12,500 nt of DNA, taken from assembly GCA_905221605.1 (NCBI GenBank), contig CAJNDS010002135.1:900001-912500 (forward strand), in the 5' to 3' direction. A program made the translations under genes and the position numbers. Positions 1 through 9,300 of this stretch are shown here, one piece after another (the first letter of the stretch is position 1; each line of letters begins with the position of its first letter). Below the pieces are notes generated by a model, which had not been told where the DNA came from, did no database searches, and was given only the letters and a program-made list of their open reading frames with translations. This DNA comes from Symbiodinium natans (taxonomy: Eukaryota > Sar > Dinophyceae > Suessiales > Symbiodiniaceae).

Positions 1-79
1 CTGGGTTCAGGGGCATTGGTAATTTTTTGGGTCTGGCCTTGGGGGGCTAAGGTTGTGTGAGATTTTTTGCGGCAAACGA

Positions 80-118
80 TTGAGCTACTGCAAGACAAGT
101 TTTTGGACCCTGCTGTGT
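80..118 (+). CDS. Possible upstream exon of the channel gene
   Basis: An open stretch reads LLQDKFLDPAVLP just after an AG at 82-84 region and before the first telomere-like array. A GT donor after TTGCC (about 121) would end in phase 2, as the exon at 241 requires. A stronger-looking donor, GTAAGT, lies at about 139 but gives phase 0. The codon bias is less GC-rich than in the later exons, and no family motif is visible. The frame is open from 61. Boundaries are approximate. Confidence 0.3.
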
Positions 119-138
119 TGCCGTTTGTTTTAAGCTCT

Positions 139-222
139 GTAAGTTCTGGTCCCTAAACTCTACACCCTAAACCCTGAACCCTAAACCCTAAACCCTAAAC
201 CCTAAACCCTAAACCCTAAACC
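139..222 (-). repeat. Telomere-like array, CCCTAAA orientation
   Basis: Degenerate units at first (CCCTAAACTCTACA, CCTGAA), then six or so perfect CCCTAAA copies up to the short unique stretch that holds the acceptor ending CCCATAG at 240. Strand is given as minus because TTTAGGG reads on that strand. Confidence 0.9.
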
Positions 223-240
223 GGTATCTATTTCCCATAG

Positions 241-306
241 GTCCCAAGCCGATCTTCCAAACCTTAAACAGAAGAAGGAGCGCAGCAGCGGTTCGCTCCC
301 GTCCCT
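241..306 (+). CDS. Channel exon, N-terminal cytoplasmic region (SQADLPNLKQKKERSS...)
   Basis: The acceptor TTTCCCATAG|G precedes it. The first base completes a codon, then 21 codons read as a basic, Ser-rich segment (LKQKKERSSGSLPS). A GC donor at 307-308 (TCCCT|GC) ends it in phase 2, matching the next exon. An alternative GT donor at 315 gives the wrong phase. A second frame (PKPIFQTLNRRR) is also open, so the frame is chosen by phase consistency and codon bias. The segment is probably cytoplasmic; no domain is recognisable. Confidence 0.5.
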
Positions 307-3300
307 GCCAATGGGTTCATGCTTTAGGGTTTAGGGTTTAGGGTTTAGGGTTTAGGGTTAGAGAAAATGTTGCGATTGTTTTTTCTCGGATTCACGGCTC
401 CTTCCACGTGTCGCGCTGCTCAAAGCAGGTCACAGCAGCCACTTTTGGACATGCTTCACATCGCAGTCGTGCGAAGGATCTCATCCCATGAGTCCTGCTC
501 TGTACAATAAAGATGCAGAGCCTCCCAAAATGGGTCTCAAACCTGAAGCCTGAAGCCCAAAATTCTAAACTCTTTTCTTGGGCTTCGTGTGTGGCGCGCG
601 TGAACACGCTTTGAATTGTTTGGGGTTTGGGGGTTTTGAAAAATCACCGACTGAAGCAGGGACGCTTATCAGGGGCCCCTGCTGTAGGGCATACATGGGG
701 GCTGTTTTGGGGCTGCGTAGGCATATAAGGACTCCAGAATTAGGGTTTAAGGGATAGTAGGATCCCAACCCCAAACCCCAAACCGTCACCAAAACTGAGG
801 TTTCCGACCGTTCCTGCACCGAAGTCAATGCCAAGTGCGCACGAATCGCCAGTGAAACAGGAGACTTGGGTTTATGGTTTAGGGTTTGATTAGGGTTTAG
901 GGTTTGTAGGGTTTGTATTTCTTGTAGGGTATATAGGGGTTATAGGGTTTTATAGGGTTTATAGGGTTTATAGGGTTTACAGGGTTTACAGGGTTTATAG
1001 GGTTTATAGGGTTTACAGGGTTTACAGGGTTTAGGGGACCCCAATCCCTATACCACTCTGCGCTTTGCCCTAAACCTAAACAACCATAAACCCCAAACCC
1101 CCTAATTCTTTATATCCGCCCTAGGAGACCGCTGTGGCTGGCTTCGAGCGCAGTGGTCTTCTGAGCACGGGGTGTGAGTTCTCCGAAACCGGCGGGGTCA
1201 AGATTGAGACTTGTCCGTTTAGCATGCCCTGCGTTTAGGGTTTAGGGTTATTCACCCCTGTTTCTATCTCTCTTTCTCCTTCTCCTTCTCCTTCTCTTTC
1301 TCTTTCACTGTATTCCCTCTCTCTCGCACTCTGCCTTTTCTGGGTAGGGGGGGGGGGGGGGGCTGCAGGTAGCATCACATGCTTATATGGAAGCCCCAAA
1401 TGGCTAGGCCAGTTCGTTGCCCTAGGATGCAAGTAAGGCCCCTACATCCTAAACCCCAAGCCCTAAGCCCTAAAAGCCCTAAACCCTAAACCCTACCGGC
1501 CCTAAACCCTAAACCCCAAACCCTAAACCCTAAACCCTAAACCCTAAACCCTAAACCCTAAACCCTAAACCCTAAACCCTAAACCCTAAACCCTAAACCC
1601 TAAACCCTAAACCCTAAACCCTACAGGCCCTAAACCCTAAACCCTAAACCCGTGGGATGCAAGTAAGGAGACCCTGGACATCGACGTGAAGTCCGAGCTG
1701 CTGGCAGTTGATGGCACTTCCAAGGATCCTGAGGCACCCTAAGCCCTAAACCCTCAACCCTAAACCCCAAACCCTAAACCCTAAACTCTAAACTCTAAAC
1801 CCTAAACCCTAAACCCTAAACCCTGAGGCCGCAATGAAGGAGGCGAAAGAGGAAGACTGCCACTCTGCGATTCTCTTATAAGAGGGATGTAGAGGAATCA
1901 GGGAATTGATCCCTTATAGGGTGTATAGGGTTTAGGGAATTTACGGAATTTAGGGAACGCCAAGGTGAGATGGTTGATCAGAGCCCGGAAGATGGGCAGC
2001 CATCCAAGAAGGAATGTGGCGACGAACAGGAGCAGCATGATGCTTCGCTCAACCCCGAGGTAAGCTGAGGATGTGAGCCGCGTTGCGTCCGCAAGGCGGC
2101 GTAGGGCCGAGGGGCGTAGTATACTGCAGCCGAAAAGAGCGCACCGGCAGGCTGCCATCCAAAAAAAGCGCCGAGGAGAGTGGCGGGGTTTAGGGTTGAG
2201 GGCCCACATCATCCTTCTGTAACACGCGCTTGTGTAGTCACCCCACCCCCACCCACCCACCCACCCCCCGCCCCCCTATTGCCCCAAAAAAACGAACTTT
2301 ACGCGTTCCGCCTGGTCATTCCTTGTGGAGCTTTGCTTGCCTGGAGGTGTATCCACCCTTCTGAGCTCCTAAAGACCCCAAGGCCCTAAACCCCAAACTC
2401 GAATCCCCAAGCGCTCAACCCCTAAGCTAGGGAGATCTCTACCAACGCCTGTACCTGAAGAACCCCAGACCTACTCTTTTGTAGGAGTGTAGGTTGTTAC
2501 TATAAACCCTCTTTTCGGATTCTTACTTGGAGGTTCAAGGTACTTAGAAACCATTATGAGTGTAGTTATCACCCACTTATAGGCCCCTTAAGTACCCCAA
2601 CAGGGTGACAATTTGGTTCTAAGTGCAGTTATGATTCGGTTGCTAAGTACTCTGAACCTCCAAGTAGGTAACCTACAAACAGAGGTTTTGGGTTCTGAAG
2701 GTAGGGGTGCGAAACTACGGGTTCCTATCACTTGGGAGCCCAGTAGTGCAGAAGGGCACCCCCTTTTTTGACCGGGTAGGGTTTAGGGTTTAGGGTTTGG
2801 GTTTGGGGTTTGGGGTTTAGGGTTTGGGGTTTGGGGTTTGGGGTTGCAAGCAAGCATCAGAATTTCCGAAGTTAAAGGCTTTTGGATCAGGGTTGGTTTT
2901 AGGGTATAGGGCATTACTGTAGTTTATTCTGTTCGCAGATCTAGGGCTTGGAGGTTTTTGTTTCTTTCTTTTTCGGGCGGGGGCAGGCTCCGGAATTACT
3001 CTTTGGGGTGTAGGTTGGGATGTTCGCCCTTATGCTAACAGACCTTAATAGGGATTATATGGGTGGTAGTAGATTCCCCAATTGAGGACTGTTAGTAGAA
3101 GGGGGAACATCCCAAGGTGGGAAGCATTTGAAAGCGCTGGGCGCCGGAAACCCTGAATCCCGTTTGCTGCAACCCCAGAGCTGAGTTTGATCAGAGGGTC
3201 CTGAAGGGGAGGGGGGGTTTAGGGTTTAGGGTTTAGGGTTTAGGGTTTAGGGTTTAGGGTTTAGGGTTTAGGGTTTAGGGTTTAGGGTTATGATCATGGG

Positions 3301-6300
3301 GGTTATGTACCTAGGGAAGCTTACAGAGCCTTAGGGAGTAGCGGGGAGGGAGCACTAGGGAAACTTGGGCAAAATACGCCCCTTGAACCCCCTCTCCCCC
3401 TTGAAACCCTATATTGGGATGATCCCCCTCATACTGGCAGTCCTTAATAGGCCTCTTCAGGACGGCCAGTATAAGGGGGAACAACCCAACCATAAACCCT
3501 AACCCCTAAACCCTAATTAAACCCTAAACCCTCCCTTAAGAACCCCAAACCCCAAACCCTAAACCCTAAAAACCCTAGAAACCCTAAACCCTAAATAAAC
3601 CCTAGAAACCCTTAACCTTAAAGAAACCTAGAATTTGATGAGGGCCTTCACACTCATCTTTGCCACCGATGTGCTGGTCCGAGTGTGCATTCTGCGCTCG
3701 AAGTTCTGGAAGGACGGGCTGAGGTTTAGGGTTTAGGGTTTAGGGTTTTGGGTTTAGGGTTTGGGGTTTAGGGTTTAGGGTTTAGGATTTAGGGTTTAGG
3801 GTTTAGGGTTTAGGGTTTAGGGTTCAGGGCCGGGCTCAGAGTTTTTGGCAAACATGTTTTTGGTTTAGGGTTTTGGGTTCGTCTGAAGAAGCTTCAAACT
3901 AAGTTACGACAATAGGGCTGGGTACTGAATGATCGTGTACTGATTGTGGTAACTGCGTTGAAGTTCATCGACAAGAGTTCAGGTGTAAGTTTTGTAAGTG
4001 CGTTTTATGCCCTAATCACGGGACTCTACCCCTGGACCCCAAAGGTTGTACCCGTCGGTTTGGGGACCCTTTTTAAAGATTCCTCAGGGAGTTTAAGGGC
4101 CATTATTCGGAGGGGCGCCGTAAGGGGGTACAACCTTAGGGGTACGAGTCTTAATCCCTTGGCCTAAGGGCATTTGGCCAGCCAAAACGTAGGTGGTGGA
4201 CGCCTGAAGCCCTAGTGGAACTCAAAACCCCCAAGCCCTAACGAAGTATTCCCTAAGCCCTAAGCCCGAAGCCCTAAACCCATAGACCCTACACGGGGTC
4301 TTTCCCATTCTCCGAAGCCCCCTGACCCCATTCGGCTGAGCTGCTCTCCCCTGGCGGAGAGGTATGGCTCAATTACATCGACGTTGCCATCTCGGTCACT
4401 AACATCTTCGAAGCTGCCGTAGCCTGGAGGAGTTGAGGGTTCAGGGCCCTGGGTTTAGGGGGGTTTAGGGGGTGAGGTTCAGGGTTCAGGGTTTAGGGTT
4501 TAGGGTTCAGGGTTTAAGGTTAAGGTTTTGGAGTTCAGGGTTTCGTAGCCCAGAATGCCCGGTAGTGCCCTCAATTTGGATTTGCGTAGGTTTAGGGTGC
4601 CTTGCAAGCCAAGCCCTCTACTTGCAGGCTCATGGGTACTCATATATAACTACCCTAAACCCTATACATACCCCATAGCCTTAAGCCCTTAAACCCCAAA
4701 TACCTTAAACCCAAGACTCCCTAGTCCCAAAGCCCTAAACCCCAGAACCACCCCCCCCCCCCCCTTCCCCCCCCGAAGCCTCCTAGGCCCTTAGCCTACA
4801 GCCTAAACCCGAAGCCCTAAAGCCCTAAACCCTAAAACCCGATGCACGTAGGCGCTTACAAGCGTGTCTTGAGGATCTTTCAGGTGATTTCTCCTCTGTG
4901 GTTAGGGTTTAGGGTTTAGGGTTTATATAGGGTTTAGGGTTTAGGGTTTAGGGTTCAGAATTCGGGCGTTTAGGTACCGAGGGATTTGGGGTTTAGATGC
5001 TTTTCGCTACTTTCCCCCCGCACTCAACTTCTTCGCCTCGCAGAGTCTTTAGCCATTCGGCGAAGTGGAGAGCTCACAGTTGAAACGTTTGGGTTTTAGG
5101 GTTTAGGGTTTAGGGTTTAGGGTTTAGGGTTTAGGGTTTAGGGTTTAGGGTTTAGAGTTGAAGCGACTCGAATCGCTTCCTATGCCTGCCAAGATCGCCA
5201 TGTACTCCAGCTCAACTGCGCTGCCATTTCCACCGGCACCTCAGCTGGAAGACCCTAAACCCTAAACCCTAAACCCTAAACCCTAAACCCTAAACCCTAA
5301 ACCCTAAACCCTAAACCCTAAACCCTAAACCCTCAATCCATCCTGAGCCCAGAACCCTACACCCTAATCCCTCTCCAATCCCCCCTCCCTCCCCCGCAAA
5401 ATAGAATAAGCCCTTAAGCCTAAGCAGAAACTCAAGCAAGTCCTGCAACCTTAAGCCCAACCCTCCTGAACCTTATAAACCTTCGGCCCTCAACTGGGGT
5501 GTGCTTGGTTTTTTTTTTTTGATTTCCCTTCTTTCCTTATAAGGGAAATGTTAACCTATGTATTCCACCTAAAGATCGAAAAGAAAACAAAACAAGAGCT
5601 GCAGATTGCCTTCGGAGCCCTTACCACCCCCCGCCCCCCCACCCACAGGCACTGCTTCATCGGTACCTACTTGACTTGAATGTAACTGGGTCTTGGAGTA
5701 CTATACTTTAATGATGCATGTTCGGCTCTGGGCTCCTTTTCTTGCTTATACCTGCAAAGTATATACTTTTCTTCCAGGGTCTACTCCAAAGTAGAGGTAG
5801 AGTTTGAATACGAGGTTGACAGTGCATCATTTTACAGGGATTCCTCAGGGGACGATATTGGCGATTGTCTACCAGGCTTCTGTCTTAAGCGTCTGACCAG
5901 CAGTTTAGGGTTTCGGGAGGCTGCAAAGTCTCACCCCAAACCCTAAACCCTAAACCCGAAACACCTAAACACCAAAGAGGTGCTCTTCCGACTGCTTCGT
6001 CTGGGGAAGCTTGCGAGAGCGATCCGGGTTGTGTCCATGACCTCGGCCACTTGCCTGCCATCCTGCAGCTTTCAGAGAGCAAAGCCTTAAGGGTGTTGGG
6101 GTGTTAGGGTTTAGGGTTTAGGGTTTAGGATTAGGGTGTTAGGGTGTTAGGGACTTGGGGTGTGAGGGTGTTAGGGTGCTAGCGTGTGTAGAGTGCTAGG
6201 GCGCTTAGGCCTAAAGACCTAAAACGCCAAGTTCATTTATGAGATCAGTTCGCTGAGCTATGGCCCCTCCTCGGCGTACCCTACTTCTACGGACCCCAAA

Positions 6301-9300
6301 GGACCATATCATCAACCTTAAATGAAACCCTAGCAGGACTTTCGCCTGCTTTGGGTAGTTTGGGCCGTGAAGGGGTCTCATGATTTGGGGTTCATCAAAA
6401 CCTCGGACGGCAACTGCATTAGAGGTTCAGTTCCAGATACCCACCCTAAACCCTAAACCCTAATTCCTGCATTCTGCAGGGCTCTGGGACCCGCAAAGCC
6501 GTAACCTTAACATCCACAACTTCCTGGCCTAAACCCACGCTTAGGCCGTTGGTGCCAGTCAGTGCAACGGCTTCGGGGCTGCGATTCCCTATTGATAAAG
6601 ACCGTGATTCTGGGATTTTTGTGTCAAAAGGGCCTGTGTGGAAGCCCTAAGATTTCCAAAGCCATCTAAAGCCTGAACCCTCACAGCTAGGGTTTAGGGT
6701 TTAGGGTTTAGGGTTTAGGGTTTAGGGTTTAGGGTTTAGGGTTTAGGGTTTAGGGTTTAGGGTTTAGGGTGTAGGGTTTAGGGTTTAGGGTTTAGGACCA
6801 GTCGCCCCCTGTGAACTGAGGTTCTGGCCTCGTTACAACTGTTGGCAACCTGGCGCGCAGGGAGCAAGGACCTTGTGTTTCGGGGTTTCGGCGTTTGCGG
6901 ATCAGAGCGTTAGGTGAATCGCACGGGGTGGCGCTGCGCTAATTATAGTTGGGGTAAGATTTAGTAGGGCCCGAAGTAGAACTAACTCTTCTTCCCCCAG
7001 ACCTTGGTGCCTTCAACCCTACTATTTTCTAGACGGGAATTACAGCTTGCTAGGATCCCCGGTGGCAGTTGTGCGTTTCACCCTGCTACGGGCGGTTTCG
7101 GGTTTAGGGTGTCTGGTCAAGTAGGGCTCAGGGTGTCAGGATAGAGGGCCAGCCACAGCCCCATCAGCAACTGCACTAAACCCTAAACCGTAAACCCTAA
7201 CCCCCAGCCCGCTCTTCAACATCACAAAACTTAGGGATACTTGGGAATCTGGTTTGAACTTTGGGTACTATGATTCCGAAGAAGCAGCAAACAATATGTA
7301 ATATTTGGGCACTGTAATTCCTAAGAAACTGCTAGGGTTCCAGGTTCAGCATAGACAAAACTGCAGAGATGATGGCTTCACCCCTAAGCCTTGAGCCTTG
7401 CAAAGCCCCAAGGCCTAAACCCTAAACCGTAAACCCTAGACGCTCATCCCCAAGCCCTAAACCCTAAACCCTAAACCCCAAACCCCAAACCCCAAACCCT
7501 AAACCCTAAACCCTAAACCCTAAACCCTAAACCCTAAACCCTAAACCCTAAACCCTAAACCCTAAACCCTAAACCCTAAACCCTAAACCCTAAACCCTAA
7601 ACCCCAGCCGAGGTGAAGTGCTTAGGCTCCAGCAGAGACATGCTGTTTTGGAGCTTCTGCCTCCTCACCTTCGTGCAGTGTGTGGCGGGTATGCTGTCTG
7701 GCGGCATCTCTGGGAAAGCCTCCAGGGTTTAGGGTTTAGGGTTTAGGGCTAGCGTTTAGGGTTTAGGGTTTAGGGTTTAGGGTTTAGGGTTTAGGGTTTA
7801 GGGTTTTTAGGGTTTAGGGTTTAGGGTTTAGGGTTTAGGGCTAGGGTTTAGGGTTTAGGGTTGAGGGTTGAGGGTTGAGGGTTGAGGGTTTGGGCTACTA
7901 GGCAGACTCAGGAGCTCCGACCCTGGGACGCTCTGTATGTTGGGGCACAAAAGGGACAGCCCTAAACCCTGAGCCCTAAACCCTAAACCCTAAACCCTAA
8001 ACCCTAAACCCTAAACCCTAAACCCCCACATGTGGCTTAAGGGCTCCAGAGACTGACAGAACCAAAGCCCTGAAACACCCCGAACCCTTCAGACCCTAAA
8101 GCCTAAACCCTAAACCCGAACTCCCAGGGTAAGTTTAGGGTTTAGGGTTTAGTGTTTAGGGTTTAGGGTGTAGTGTGTAGGGTTTAGGGTGCTGAAACCC
8201 TGAGCCGAGGATCCTCAGCACATTGACCATCGACTTCATTAAAGATGAGTCCAAGTCCGCCGACGTGCCGCTTGGCTGGTGTTCAAGGTTTAGGGTTTAG
8301 GGTTTAGGGTTTAGGGTTTAGGGTTTAGGGTTTAGGGTTTAGGGTTTAGGGTGTTTGAGGTTTGGGGTTTAGGGTGCAGGGGAACCTGAAACCCTAAAAA
8401 CTTAGCCCGAAGCCTCAAACCCGAAGGGTAGTGGTTAGGGTTTCGGGTTTAGGGTTTAGGGTTTAGGGTTTAGGGTTTATAGGCTTTAGGGTTTAGGGTT
8501 TATAGGCTTTAGGGTTTAGGGTTTATAGGCTTTAGGGTTTAGGGTTTAGGGTTTAGGGTTTAGAAGGTTTAGGATTTGTATGGTTCAAGCATTGGGGCTA
8601 CTAAACTCCTGACCCCTGAACACAGCCCTCCGAGGCGGTCAGCGGTGTTCCTTTACTACGGCACCTTCTCCCGGACGACCCTTTCCATGTTCGAGCCCCT
8701 CGTCAGAAAACCCTAAACCCTAAACCCTAGACCCTAAACCCTAAACCCTAAACCCTAAATAGGCACCGGCAAGTTAGGTGCTTCATGTGAGACTTCGAGA
8801 GCTCCGCAAGCCGCGGATCACTTAAGGCGATTCAGTTTAGAGTTTGTTGCTGGGTTTTGGGCTTTTGGGTTCAGGGTTTACGGTTTACAGTAGGGTTTTG
8901 GGCTTTTGTGTTTTAGGGTTTTCAGGGCTTCGGGCGATTTAGGATGTTTTAGGTTTCAAGGTTTTAGGGTTTGTGGGTTTTGGGGGTTTTGGGTTTTAGG
9001 GCTTTTAGAGCTTACAGGGCTTTCAGGGTTCTTAGGGTTTTAGGGTTTAGGGCTTAGGGTTTAGGGCTCAAGGATTTCGAGCTTCGCGTTGTGTGCCTCT
9101 GAGCTTGAGGGCTAAAACCGTCAACTCCTTGAGCCCGGTTTAGGGTTTAGGGTTTAGGGTTTAGGGTCGAGTGCCTCACTCAAAATTAAGCCCAGGCAGG
9201 TCTGACGTAATCAGGCCACCGCATAGCACCGTGAGGATCCACATGTACCAACGTTATGGAACTAGGTACCCAAAGCCTATATAGTATAGCTTTGGTACCT

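Noticed and set aside
392-607. Minus-strand open frame of 71 codons
   Set aside because: It crosses a plausible plus-strand exon and its introns, and has no recognisable motif.
1898-2260. Minus-strand open frame of 120 codons with hydrophobic, membrane-like stretches
   Set aside because: It is the complement of an acidic plus-strand exon ending in a GTAAGC donor. Complements of Glu/Lys/Asp/Gln codons read as Leu/Val/Ile, and every well-supported exon is on the plus strand.
3916-4164. Plus-strand open frame (VVTALKFIDKSSG...)
   Set aside because: Crosses a foldback element inside the S2-S3 intron, whose neighbours already join in phase.
4472-4678. Plus-strand open frame with RVQGLGFRVQG repeats
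   Set aside because: Translation of TTTAGGG/TTCAGGG repeats.
4853-4884. Possible exon reading AYKRVLRIFQ, S4-like
   Set aside because: It has good-looking AG and GT borders, but S4 is fully accounted for at 5980, and this would insert extra residues into the S3-S4 linker.
5777-5900. Possible exon after TTTTCTTCCAG (VYSKVEVEFEYEVDS)
   Set aside because: It would separate LPMP from S4; no donor in the right phase; it overlaps a loose inverted repeat.
5885-6082. Minus-strand open frame over the S4 exon
   Set aside because: Shadow of the voltage-sensor exon, and includes translated telomere-like repeat.
7256-7336. CRISPR-like array
   Set aside because: Only two degenerate units, eukaryotic context.
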